Below, piece after piece: positions 31,184 through 40,924 of a stretch of 64,000 nucleotides of DNA. This DNA comes from Carposina sasakii (taxonomy: Eukaryota > Arthropoda > Insecta > Lepidoptera > Carposinidae), in the NCBI GenBank assembly GCA_014607495.2, contig CP053153.1:1488001-1552000 (forward strand), in the 5' to 3' direction. Made by a program: the position numbers and the translations under genes. Under the pieces are notes generated by a model. The model ran no database searches. It was not told where the DNA came from and saw only the letters and a list, made by a program, of their open reading frames with translations. Position 1 is the stretch's first letter. Every line of letters starts with the position of its first letter.

Positions 31184-31202
31184 ACCTAACCTAACCTAAC
31201 CT
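31182..31202 (-). repeat. Short interstitial CCTAA (TTAGG) array
   Basis: GCTAACCTAACCTAACCTAA then CCTTT gives about four units of the insect telomere repeat. GGTTAGGTTAGGTTAG at 34514-34529 is a second short array on the other strand. Such short arrays are common inside insect chromosomes and do not mark a telomere. Confidence 0.6.
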
Positions 31203-31295
31203 TTATCAAACTTGTCTACAATAAGGCCGTAATTATTATGTTCATGACAGGATCAGAAAAACAAGGTCCCGGATATTATAATTATATTTTTACAA

Positions 31296-31593
31296 CTAGT
31301 GGACGCCCGTGACTCCGGCCGCATGGACTTCAGAAAAAACAAAATGTCGAAATTATCCGGGATAAAAGTAGCCTATATGTTAAGTGGGACCTGTCACAAT
31401 ATATTTCTAAAAACTGCATCGAAATCGGTGTAGCCGTTTTTAAGATTAGCGTGCACAAACGTACAGACAAACCGATAAACAGACAAAAATTCAAAGAAAA
31501 CATTATTTTGGGTACTATTGCGTTGATAAAGGTCTCCTATAATATTTTTTGTCATATTATCTTCCATGTACAGTCAGCGATCCGTTACATTTT
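31296..31593 (-). mobile_element. Non-autonomous Helitron (subfamily J)
   Basis: The 3' end on the minus strand is GGGCGTCCACTAG followed by T (plus strand A|CTAGTGGACGCCCG at 31295-31308). Then GCAGTTTTTAGAAATATATT, and near the 5' end TGTACATGGAAGATAATATG. The same subfamily occurs at 37420-37700 (minus) and 55310-55645 (plus). Its 5' end meets that of the next Helitron near 31594, so the two are head to head. Confidence 0.65.
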
Positions 31594-32389
31594 TCTACAC
31601 TAATATTATAAAGAGGAAAACTTTGTTTGTTTGGTTGTAATGAATAGGCTCAAAAACTACTGGACCGATTTCAAAAATTCTTTCACCGTTAGAATCCTTA
31701 TTGGACCTGGATGAACATAGGCTATAAGAATTTCCCGATATTCCCACGGGAAGGCGACCAACGGGAATTCTATATTTTTTACGAAAACCGCTATACATAT
31801 GAAGCTGAAATCGGGCATATATGTTCATTGGGGACAGCGAGGGAGGACTAAAAACGGATTTCCCGAAATTCCCACGGGAAGGGGACAAACGGGAATTCAT
31901 AGTTTTTACGAAAACCGCTATACATATGAAGCTGAAATCGGGCATATATGTTCATTGGGGACAGCGAGGGAGGACTAAAAACGGATTTCCCGAAATTCCC
32001 ACGGGAAGGGGACAAACGGGAATTCATAGTTTTTACGAAAACCGCTATACATATGAAGCTGAAATTGGGCATATATGTTCATTAGGGACTGCGAGGAAAC
32101 ACTAGAACGGATTTCCCGAAATTCCCACGGGAAGGAGACCAACGGGAATTATTTATTTTTTACGAAAACGGTTAAACATGTGAATCTGAAGTTGAGCATA
32201 TATGTTTATTTGGGACCCCGAGGAAGCACTGGGAACGGATTTCCCGAAATTCCCACGGGAAGGGGACAAACGTGAATTAATTTTTTACGACAACCGCGAT
32301 AACATATAGGCTACTTTTTACACTTAACATATAGGCTACTTTTTATTTTTTCTGTAGTCCACGCGGACGGAGTCGCGGGCGTCCACTAG
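31594..32389 (+). mobile_element. Non-autonomous Helitron with internal minisatellite
   Basis: Start TCTACACTAATATTATAAAG (5' TC), end GCGGGCGTCCACTAG followed by T at 32390. The interior begins with GGCTCAAAAACTACTGGACC and carries about five tandem units of 126-128 bp. The last 60 bp (GTCCACGCGGACGGAGTCGC) are shared with other Helitrons of the window. The frames at 31595-32275 on both strands run through the repeat units and are not genes. Confidence 0.7.
31725..32285. repeat. Minisatellite, unit about 127 bp, about 4.5 copies
   Basis: Units begin at ACGGATTTCCCGAAATTCCC at 31854, 31981, 32107 and 32235 (spacings 127, 126 and 128), with an earlier diverged unit near 31729. Each contains CACGGGAAGG, ACAAACGGGAATTC, TTTACGAAAACCGCTATACA and GAAGCTGAAATCGGGCATAT. 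Units 2 and 3 are almost identical; the outer ones are diverged, so expansion was internal and recent. The Helitron at 52422-53164 has diverged units of the same repeat. Confidence 0.88.
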
Positions 32390-32399
32390 TATTATATAT

Positions 32400-33249
32400 A
32401 GAAAGAATATAGATGTGGAAAATATGGTAAAATTTATCTTCTTAATTTTAGAGAGAAAGAGATATAATATTTTAAATTTAAGAATCCCGCGATGAAAATT
32501 ACGGTGTACGAGTATGTAACGGTGTAGGGTTTATTGTGTTGTAATTAAAACTTTGAATCGACTAAAGAACTCAGAGGCGTTATCTCAAGCCATGAACTGG
32601 CAACTTCTTTTTTACATCCTGATCCTGCTTTCCTAAACGAGGCTGTAGGTTCTCGTTCGCGATCCTGCAGTTCTGACTATCCCATGCTGCCGATGGCTAC
32701 TAGTATACTGTTCAATTTATATTAAACATATTAGAATTATTATCTTTTTACTAGCAACACTGAATAGGTGATTTTATTTTCTGTGTGCTGGCAACATTGC
32801 CTTTCTTTCTTTTCATACCATCTAAGATGGACGTTTTTATATTATTTTAATTTCTATCTATAATAAACTTCATCTATTAAATTTCTACTGCATTTTATTC
32901 GTTCAATACAATCAAGTGATTGAAAAATAAATACCTATATAGGTAGATGTATGCCGAATAAATTAATCATTAAAACGCATCGAATTTCGAAAACATGCAA
33001 AACCAATTACGGGAATATGCTCATTCTCATTATGTACCTGCGCTAATATTTGTTTATCAGTAAATGTGAGCCCAATCGTTGTATTTCAATTTTTATAGTA
33101 CATCGAGTACGTAGGTATGGTATTGTATCTAGGCCTGCTTGTATTTGCCTAATAAGGTCCACTTGCAGCAAATACGTAAATCGAAGAGAAATAACTCATT
33201 AAGCCTTCAGTGGAAATGGTACATATTACGTGTTTACGTTAAAGTTTAT
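32400..33249. other. Mostly unassigned; reversed SINE G piece near 32.54-32.68 kb
   Basis: AATCGACTAAAGAACTCAGA, then CTCAAGCCATGAACTGGCAA and ACATCCTGATCCTGC, parallel the complement of family G's middle (CCTTAGTCGACT, TTATCGCCTGAG). The rest is AT-rich and featureless. Confidence 0.4.
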
Positions 33250-33440
33250 ATACATACATACATACATACATAACCTCACGCCTATATCCCATAGCGGTAG
33301 GCAGAGACTACAGATCTCCATTTAGTACGTTTCAAACATACCTCTTTCGCCTCATCCACATTCATTAAATTCTTCATACATGCTCGCCGGTTTCGGGTGC
33401 TCTTGACTAGCCCTTTTTTAGCACATCCTCAATTTCGTCG
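33250..33440 (-). mobile_element. SINE with (CATA)n tail, ACGCCTATATCCCATAGCGG type
   Basis: Begins (in plus) with ATACATACATACATACATAC, then ACGCCTATATCCCATAGCGG, AGGCAGAGACTACAGATCTC, ACATACCTCTTTCGCCTCAT and GCTCGCCGGTTTCGGGTGCT. So on the minus strand the element ends in a GTATGTAT tail, like family F. A short piece (14735-14805) and perhaps 61345-61420 are related. Non-coding. Confidence 0.6.
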
Positions 33441-34042
33441 TTAAAGTTTGAAGTCGGATAAACGTAAAACTGTAACTTAATCCTAGATTTATATTTCTAC
33501 GGTTTTTCGTCGTAATGTACCTACGAGTATAGGTACATACATATACGTACACACGGCCAGAACTGCAGGATCATAAAGAAGATACCATAGCCACGTTTAG
33601 CATGGCGTGGAGTACTTGTAATAAGTAATATAATTACACAAGATTAACATTAGAAAATTAGCATTTAGCATAAATTAGAATGCAAAGGGAAAAGCAATTT
33701 AGCCCATTTTCCTCTTGAGTGATAAGGGTATGAAACAATTAATTTTGTTGTCGTGAAGCATGCGACCGAATAAACCGGTACCTTCCATTATGAGGTTACC
33801 TTCGAACGCTATTTCGATGAGGGGGGGGAATAACATCCAAACTTTGTGGTGCACTCTTCTATGCAGGACAACGAGGCAGATCGCTGACCGCTTAGGTTGG
33901 TTAGAAAAGGTTGTAAATATTTTCAACTGGATTTTGTACCAGTTTCAAAGAGTTGTCTTTGTGCTGGATTCGTTGCCAGTTCGTGGCGTTAGGCTCATTT
34001 TTATTTCCTTGGGGATAAGCTATATAATGAAAGCGAGCGATG
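33441..34042. other. No recognisable gene
   Basis: It contains a SINE G start at about 33553-33610 (CCAGAACTGCAGGATCATAA). The overlapping frames of 73-99 codons on both strands at 33699-34122 show no known motif. AGATCGCTGACCGCTTAGGT near 33880 is unassigned. Confidence 0.4.
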
Positions 34043-34386
34043 GAGAGAGCTATGCTTGAAATCTCTCTGCATGATCGAATCAGGAATGAGGAGATCCGCA
34101 GACGTACAAAGATCACCGACATAGCTCAACGGTCCAGCAAGCTGAAGTGGCAATGGGCACGTAGCTCGAAGAATTGATGGCCGATGGAGTCGGAAAGTTC
34201 TAGAGTGGATACCACGTATCGACAAGCGCAGCGTGGGAAGGCCACCCGCGAGGTGGACGGACGACCTGGCCAAGGTCGCGGGCGTCGGTTGGATGCAAGC
34301 TGCTTCCGACCGGTCGGAGTGGAGGTTGTTGGGGGAGGCCTATGTCCAACAGTGGACTTCTCAGGGCTGTAAATGATGATGATGAA
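34043..34386 (+). pseudogene. Non-LTR retrotransposon ORF2 C-terminus and 3' end
   Basis: The plus-strand reading has LHDRIRNEEIRRRTKI and AQRSSKLKWQWA, then, after a stop and a frame change, RWTDDLAKVAG, MQAASDRSEWRLL and GEAYVQQWTS just before a TAA/TGA-rich end. This is the conserved tail found after reverse transcriptase in a LINE group whose proteins are often labelled endonuclease-reverse transcriptase in insects. It ends with TGATGATGATGA, the microsatellite tail. The final coding bases GGCCTATGTCCAACAGTGGA resemble the 3' tail of SINE E. Strongly 5'-truncated. Confidence 0.82.
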
Positions 34387-34465
34387 GTAATATTACAGTA
34401 GAGAAATGGTTGTATAAATTGCACAGTTTTGTCCTAGCCTATTATGGGGACAGTTTTATGTAAGT

Positions 34466-34626
34466 ATACATGTCGTGGCCCAATCACTTTAATAGTAATT
34501 TCATGAAATGGTCGGTTAGGTTAGGTTAGTATCATGAAATGATCAATTCATTATCATCATATGGTCAAGGGCATTTTGACCATTTCATGATATAAATAAT
34601 TCAACGATATGGCCACGACATACATA
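34466..34626. mobile_element. Small foldback element (family V)
   Basis: Termini TATACATGTCGTGGCC (34465-34480) and GGCCACGACATACATA (34611-34626) are inverted copies with one or two mismatches. Inside, TCATGAAATGGTC (34501-34513) pairs perfectly with GACCATTTCATGA (34578-34590). About 160 bp, non-coding. Similar phrases occur near 38412-38460 (GACGAAATGTCGTGGTCATG) and 54880-54930. Confidence 0.6.
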
Positions 34627-34896
34627 CAATTATCACAGAAATTATTTACTCTATACTATAGAGTCTATAGGATATGTTTAGAAAAGTTCAATTTGAAAAT
34701 TCAAGTAATAACTTTTTCTAAAAGCACACATTTTTCAAGTTTAATTGTTCTTTTATTTTTGCCTTTGTGTCAAAGCTCGAGTACGGAGGTCCTTTTGAGA
34801 GTTGGAAGTACATTTTTTTGATTCTATGGTTAAAAAGAACCCTTATGACAGCTAAATTAATGTGTTGTCTGTATATCCGTACGTGGCTTAACTGTC

Positions 34897-34996
34897 AAGG
34901 ACTGGAATTGTGAGGCACCGAAAAGTTTAATGGTGCATCGAAACTGTTAGTTGACATTAGCACTCTATGTATACACTCATTCCTCTATGACCATGC
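34897..34996. mobile_element. MITE family C, half copy
   Basis: GTCAAGGACTGGAATTGTGA, GGCACCGAAAAGTTTAATGG, ATCGAAACTGTTAG and CATTCCTCTATG match the right arm of 17556-17841. The left arm is gone. Confidence 0.8.
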
Positions 34997-35510
34997 CATT
35001 CATGTATGGCTTCAACTAAATTGTTTGCAACATACATGAAAATGGTACTTATCAAATATATGATACAAAAAATAGGATTCGGGTGATGGTAGTATCTCTA
35101 AATTTCACTCTGAGTCCAGATATATATTTAACTTAGTTTACATAACTTAACGAGCGATGCCTTATCACTAGTATAAAATTATACCCAGTAAGTATAAAAT
35201 AATACCTAAGCCTCGTATATTGTAACTTAAACCGCGTCGAGAGGGAGACAAGGGTTGACAAAGGTGTTGAATAATGTGCGAACATTCTCGCATTTTATTT
35301 ACTGAAACTAAATACGAGTATTACACTAAAAACACGTGAGCTGGTTTTATTTTAAAACAGCTGGTTAGTGCCGCCAAATTATATTATTTTTTGATGTAGG
35401 TCTGGGATGTGGGTAATGTAACTGCTGATATTATATACAGAGTATTATTATACTGTTTTTGTACTAGCGACCCGCCCTGGCTTCGTACGGTCACAATACT
35501 GATACCATAT
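34997..35510. other. No recognisable feature
   Basis: Mixed AT-rich DNA. The frame at 35409-35642 extends into the LINE 3' part and is not a gene. Confidence 0.45.
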
Positions 35511-36106
35511 AAGCCTTTCTCTATTCTATTCTATTCTTTATTGTACACAGACATTTTATATGGAAAAACATTTTACATTGACAATGTACAAAGGCGTGCT
35601 TATCCCTATAAGATATTTCTTCCAGCAAACCACTTGAGATAGCGAAAGTTGGGTGAAAAAGGTAGATTGTATGTGTACACAATACCAAATAAATATACTT
35701 ACATAAACCTACATAATATCAATATACCTAAATAATAATACATATCTACATATAATAAACCTAACCTACATAGACTTACAATAAAAGTATCTTACAATAA
35801 TAAAATAATCGACAGACCTACTAAGGAAGAGAAAGGTAATATGCCTTTACTTGTCTCTTAAAGATGTCAATTGTAGGACAATCACGTATGGTGTGCGGTA
35901 GTGAGTTCCACAGCTTGACTGCATAGACAGTGTAGGAGTAGTCATATGCAACAGAATGATGACGGGGAGTTTTAAGAAGAGAAGTAGTAGCTGATCGTAG
36001 TGGGCGATCTCTTGAGAACAGAAAATCAAATCGCTTACGCAAATAAACAGGACAGGGTATATGGTATAAAATTTTAAATAGCAGTGTTCTCTTGAAAGAC
36101 CCTGTT
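35511..36106 (-). pseudogene. Non-LTR retrotransposon (Jockey/CR1-like) C-terminus and 3' UTR
   Basis: The minus-strand frame (about 36106-35821) reads FKILYHIPCPVYLRKRFDF, RSATTSLLKTPRHHSVAYDY, then YAVKLWNSLPHTIRD and TIDIFKRQVKAYYLSLP with a stop. The motif LWNSLP...F-K-xx-VK-x-YY is characteristic of the region after reverse transcriptase in Jockey/CR1-type LINEs. About 280 bp of 3' UTR follow, with GGGATAAGCACGCCTTTGTA and CAATAAAGAATAGAATAG, a polyadenylation signal merging with a microsatellite tail. The catalytic domains are missing (5' truncation). This 3' UTR also occurs at 7790-7948. Confidence 0.87.
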
Positions 36107-36904
36107 TAAAAAACCGCGTCTAAATCCTTTCCTTAGTTTAAAAGATCTAAAAACATACAGGGACAGACAGACAGCTACTATGTTATGATTAGGAATTTTA
36201 ATTCATATTTACTAGCTCAAAACATGGTAAGTACAATAAAATTAATACCTACGTTCGTATTACTAGAATGTTTTACTAAAAATCATGATAATTTATAAAT
36301 AAAATTAATTCGTACAGTATCATTTATAAATTGCTATTATGTTATAGTTTAGAACTATTTTCTTTTTGCTAGCCACACTGGATTAAAGATACCTATGACT
36401 TTACGTGTTCTTGAAAAAAATAACTGAAGAAAAAGCTCGTTAACTTGAACAAAAACTGACCTTAGACTATAAGCTAGTAATTAGCTATCGGACAAATGAT
36501 AAAGCCTTCGATTCCATCTTGCTAAATCACTGGCATTTCTTTTGAAAGAGAAAGAGAAAATAATATTAATTGAAGTAACTAGCTATAGATTTTTTATCAG
36601 CTTATTGTGGGTAGATTAGGTGGATTCTTAATTGGAAATCATGTTCAGATAATGTAGGTAAGAGATTATAGCATACTCTGGTAATACGAGTAACCAATAA
36701 AAATGAGATGTTGTTCTATGTAGGACTATGTAATATTCTTATTATTTAATTGTAGTCACAGCTACCATATAAATATTTAAGCAAAGGTTAAGTATGTAGT
36801 GGAAATAATAATACCTACAGGGGGTACAACAAAAAGGGGGATTATAATCGATGAGGAATTTTAATACAGCTATATTCAGAGTTCTTTAGAAATTCGCTAT
36901 ATAA
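36107..36904. other. No recognisable gene; MITE B fragment near 36.82 kb
   Basis: AT-rich. CTACAGGGGGTACAACAAAA at 36817 looks like an eroded MITE B end. Nothing else was found. Confidence 0.45.
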
Positions 36905-37135
36905 TAAACACCGTGTATTTTGTCGTCAACGTTCCCGAAAACTACGGAATCTCCTCATCATCATGTCACCACGCTGGGTAGGCGGGTTGGTGACCGCACT
37001 GTGATTTTCGGACTATGTTGTCAGTATGGCGGCAGGCGCTGCTGCCCATCTCCCGGAAACCCTTATTCGCCTCCTACGATACCCACGGGCAGGCAGGGGT
37101 GGTACAAACTCTACTCTGCCGGCACCACGCGGCAA
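36905..37135 (-). mobile_element. Fusion of MITE A and SINE E fragments
   Basis: TTTTGTCGTCAACGTTCCCG then AAAACTACGGAATCTCCTCA (to about 36965) is the start of MITE A in plus. It joins directly at TCATCATGTCACCACGCTGG to the middle of SINE E in minus orientation, which continues to GCCGGCACCACGCGGC. The TCATCATCA motif present in both families lies at the junction, so the fusion may have used it as microhomology. Confidence 0.75.
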
Positions 37136-37419
37136 AATATATAGGTATACGTAATAATAATGTGAATATCTAGGTATATAATTTAAACAACTAAACATTG
37201 TCCTAACAAAGGTCAAATGTTACATTACCTAGCAAACTGTCAAGATTAATTATTATATTATGATCTTACATTGCATAATAATATAATTATATAATTGAAA
37301 AGGGGTAATTTTAGTTGAAAGCATAAATTAATTTCTCATATTAAGTCTAATATTAACTGAAAAAATTATATACCTATACATTAAAACATTTTATTATTTA
37401 CTATAGCGTACCTACATTG

Positions 37420-37700
37420 ATATTAGATATCCGCGACTCCGTCGGCGTGGAATACAAAAAAAAAATGATAAAAACATTTTCCAGGGATAAAAAGTAGCTT
37501 ATATAATATATTTCTGAAAACTGCATCGAAATAGGTTCAGCCGTTTCTGAGATTAGCGTGCACAAACGCACAGACAAAAATTTCAAAAATCATTATTTTG
37601 GATACTATTGCGATGATAAAGGTCTCCTATGATATTTTATCTTATTTATCTTCCATGTACAGACAGAGATCCGTTACATTTTTATTATTATGTATAGATA
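37420..37700 (-). mobile_element. Non-autonomous Helitron (subfamily J), 3' end eroded
   Basis: CCGCGACTCCGTCGGCGTGG, GGGATAAAAAGTAGCTTATA, AACTGCATCGAAATAGGTTC, GATAAAGGTCTCCTATGATA and GAGATCCGTTACATTTTTAT follow 31296-31593 in the same orientation. The CTAG terminus is lost. Confidence 0.65.
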
Positions 37701-38149
37701 GATATAGATATCGGCTGCCTACAACTTCGTCCGCGTGAGGGAGCATTACACTCGTGTAAAGCCGGGGCGGGTCCAATAGTAAGTCACTTGAGACGATGTA
37801 AAATAAAATAATACGGAATTTTTCCCATCTATTGTTCCAGGTAAAAGTTAGTGAAGTAAGTACGTAATTAGAAAGTGCGAAAAAGTTTTTTTTTTTCGAA
37901 ATTCATTATAACTTCAGTACCGTGGGCCTGAACAAACAAATTTTTTGAATACAACTTTAAATTAAATTAACAAGTAAAATATCCGAACATTCGTAGGCTT
38001 GATATTTTTAGAAAGATTACATAAATTATTTCTAAAAAAGTTATTCTATTCATGTTATTTGTCCAATCATACTAATGTACGAGAGTCATTAACATCTGAC
38101 CCTGCTAAATATGTTAAATGTGACTGAAAGGATCTCCTTCGTGATCCTA
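37701..38149. other. Helitron-like scraps, otherwise nothing
   Basis: CTACAACTTCGTCCGCGTGA near 37720 and AGCCGGGGCGGGTCCAATAG near 37760 resemble Helitron 3' ends, without clear borders. Confidence 0.35.
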
Positions 38150-38240
38150 TTCAATTTTTTTCAAATTCAAAATCATTTATTCGACATGAAAGTATTTACA
38201 ACTTGTTTGTCGATTGTATAATTATATGTTACTTTCTATG
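38150..38240 (-). mobile_element. Probable LINE 3' tail
   Basis: TTTTTTCAAATTCAAAATCA then TTTATTCGACATGAAAGT is the complement of an AATAAATGATTTTGAATTTG tail. A related tail in plus orientation is at 53485-53520. No coding part. Confidence 0.45.
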
Positions 38241-39000
38241 TTCGCACCCCAAAATGAAACCGCTACCAAAACTACGGCTCTGGCTACTTCATCTTGGGAA
38301 TACAACGACAAGTTGCTAGTTTATATTTCATTTTACTATTGACTATTCAATATCTACCTTATTAACCAGTTGAGATCGTAAATCGGTAGGTACAAAAATA
38401 ACACAGCGTAGATGACGAAATGTCGTGGTCATGTTGTTGTCATTTCGTCTAGTGGAAAAGGCCCTATTTCATGTAAGTACCTAGATTAAGCTGTACCTCA
38501 TCTTTGAATACTATTGTCACAATGAACGAGCGACAATCTGCAAACAGTATCTCGGCGGGACAGCAGTAAATCCAGGCCGGATGCCCCGGCCGACGGACAC
38601 CTGTGTCCGACTGTAGTGCCTGTCGTGTTGACTCGGACACGGGGGTAGAAGTAGCTGGCTTTTACCTGTAAATATCTTGGTTTAGTGCATAGAATAATGT
38701 AAGTAAGTAACCTCATTTATGTATTTAAAAAAAAACCGACTGTCCATATTTTGAGCCAGTGTCACTCGTCATGACTAAAACGAATCTAGTGATACCACTT
38801 AAACCCAAATGCTAAATCTAAACCTACGTGTATTGAAAGCACATTAAAATGTTTTAGATAGCAATAAATTAAGCATACTTCAGTATAAACTTGCAAATAA
38901 ATGGAAATATTAAAGTAACTACCACAAAAACCACGCAGTACTATTTGATATCAACAATTTCGTACACCGGTTTATGAAAAGGTTACCGATCCAATGTTTA
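38241..39000. other. No recognisable gene
   Basis: It includes a small hairpin, GACGAAATG...CATTTCGTC (38413-38448), and GC-rich text near 38560-38650 (GGCCGGATGCCCCGGCCGAC) of unknown origin. The 72-codon frame at 38498-38716 is not recognised. Confidence 0.4.
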
Positions 39001-39480
39001 AACAGAACATCTAGGATAGAAACCACTAGTCGGTTATTTTCTTTTTTTATTCCGTTCACGATACGAGTTCAGTTTTTCATAATACGGAAGCCGCTGCATT
39101 TATACTTTGTGCAATGCTACAAGCAAATCGTATTGCAGAGGTTCAACTTTTTTTATATTGCAAGCGATTTTATTAAACTAATTATTGTAATAAAAGAGTG
39201 CGGCGACTAGTTAGTGTCCATTTTAATAAAGAATAAGCTGAAACAGAACATCTAGGATAGAAACCACTAGTCGGTTATTTTCTCTTTTTATTCCGTTCAC
39301 GATACGAGTTCAGTTTTTCATAATACGGAAGCCGCTGCATTTATACTTTGTGCAATGCTACAAGCAAATCGTATTGCAGAGGTTCAACTTTTTTTATATT
39401 GCAAGCGATTTTATTAAACTAATTATTGTAATAAAAGAGTGCGGCGACTAGTTAGTGTCCATTTTAATAAAGAATAAGCT
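39001..39480 (+). repeat. Recent 241-bp tandem duplication
   Basis: Copy 1 begins AACAGAACATCTAGGATAGA at 39001 and copy 2 at 39242 with the same text. Both run through ATACGAGTTCAGTTTTTCAT and GCAATGCTACAAGCAAATCG to TTTTAATAAAGAATAAGCT. I see one substitution (TTTTCTTTTTTTA against TTTTCTCTTTTTA). The unit is not one of the transposon families here, so this looks like a simple local duplication or an assembly artefact. Confidence 0.93.
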
Positions 39481-40564
39481 TATATAAGAATTAAGCTTAG
39501 TACATTCAACATTTCATAGATATTATTACTTGTGCTGATGTTCTTATTACTTGATAAAAAGAGTGCAAAAAAGGCGTATGTTAAGCAAAATATAATATTA
39601 AAAAATAAACGTTTAATTTTAGTCTCTAATTTTATAGAGATGCTCCCTGTTCCAGGATGTTCCATATTATTTTCATAGCATTTCACTTACCATATCTGTT
39701 CTGTTACACCAATATTGACCGTACCTTTATTTCATATTTTGTTAAATGTTATTATTGCGATATTTTGTGTTATCTAACTGGACACTCATTTACTCTGTGT
39801 CGCGATCTAGAACACTCCCGCCTCACTGGTAGCGTCGTGCATTTCCCCTTGCAGTTTAATAACACGTCGTTCTGTTATCGTGTCATTCCGTCTTTCCTGT
39901 TACATTGTCATCTTCGTTTTCCCTTTAGATTATACTTTATTTTCTTTATGATGCATTACCACTAGTTGCTTTGCCTTTCGACTTTACAGTTTCATTTATT
40001 TAAGCTCTTGGCTGCATTAAATGGTAAGTAAGACTGATCTTTTGGTAGGTAGTAGGTAACATTTAGTCTCTTGTAGACTAGTTTTAGAATTTATAGGCAA
40101 TATCACTTATTACCCCTTCTGAATTTCTCAAAATGCGTTCTTAGCAGACAGACCTACGCCACAGAACGAAACCACCGTCCATCGCAAATATCAGATATAT
40201 TTTTTGTTTTTGTCTCGGCGTTGATGGTTTAATTAATTATTAGAAGTTACTTTATACAATATAATATGAAATAGATAATATTTAGAGTCGTTTACCTACC
40301 TAATTAAACTTTCGTGACATTTTACCTTTCAAATGTCATGAAATTTTTAATTTCTTGGTCTAATAGATCGTGGTTAATATAAAATAAGCCCAATCAACTT
40401 ATTTCCTGACATCAGACAGGATTTATGTGCCACCGTATTTTTTTTTATTATGGAAGAGCTACACTTATTTTATGATTTGCAGGACTTTTATTTGTAAATA
40501 ATTTTAGTTAAGTGTACTTTACATTTTAGATTTAGAAAAGTTTCGATATTACACCAAAATTGTA
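39481..40564. other. No recognisable gene
   Basis: The 102-codon frame at 39657-39965 is rich in F, Y, C and H from T/C-rich DNA and contains no recognised motif. The remainder is AT-rich. Confidence 0.45.
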
Positions 40565-40924
40565 CAGTGTGTTTGTGACAGTCAGGCAAATATTGATAAC
40601 ATAACTTCAGACTATGATTCTGAGGCGGAAAACACTGAAAATTTTCGCATGAAAATTCCAAAATTTTCCGACACTTTTTTCATATTTTCAGGAAAAAAAT
40701 AGTTTAGTTCGTTCAATTGGAGATTTACAAGTGATCCAAAAAACAGCAATGTGTCACACAATAACCAATAAGCCCATTAAATTAGTCACAGGATCGCCCG
40801 ATACAATTAGCGCGGAGAGCAAAGATAATGAAATCAAAAATATATTTCCTCCAAGTAATGACACTGTCGTATAACTCAACACAATGGTACTTGATCAGCG
40901 TTTCAGTATTTCACCCACACCCTG
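40565..40924. mobile_element. MITE family H, internally deleted copy
   Basis: Starts CAGTGTGTTTGTGACAGTCA next to TA and ends TTCACCCACACCCTG next to TA. It follows 7014-7485 but lacks roughly 110 bp in the middle, after GGAAAAAAATAGTTTAGTTC. Confidence 0.8.

Noticed and set aside
31182..31202. Telomere end
   Set aside because: Only about four CCTAA units in the middle of ordinary sequence; a scattered interstitial motif.
31595..32275. Several overlapping frames of 66-116 codons on both strands
   Set aside because: All follow the 127-bp minisatellite (not a multiple of three, so frames alternate); no start context or homology.
31725..32285. CRISPR array
   Set aside because: Units are whole-length tandem copies without unique spacers, in a eukaryotic Helitron.
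33699..34424. Cluster of overlapping frames on both strands
   Set aside because: The true coding signal here is the LINE C-terminus, which switches frame; the listed frames of 62-99 codons are out of its frame or antisense.
39001..39480. LTR pair of a solo or short retrotransposon
   Set aside because: The units are directly adjacent, lack TG...CA ends, and there is no internal region or primer-binding site.
39657..39965. 102-codon plus frame
   Set aside because: Composition (F, Y, C, H, L) reflects T/C-rich DNA; no motif, and ATG context and codon use are unconvincing.
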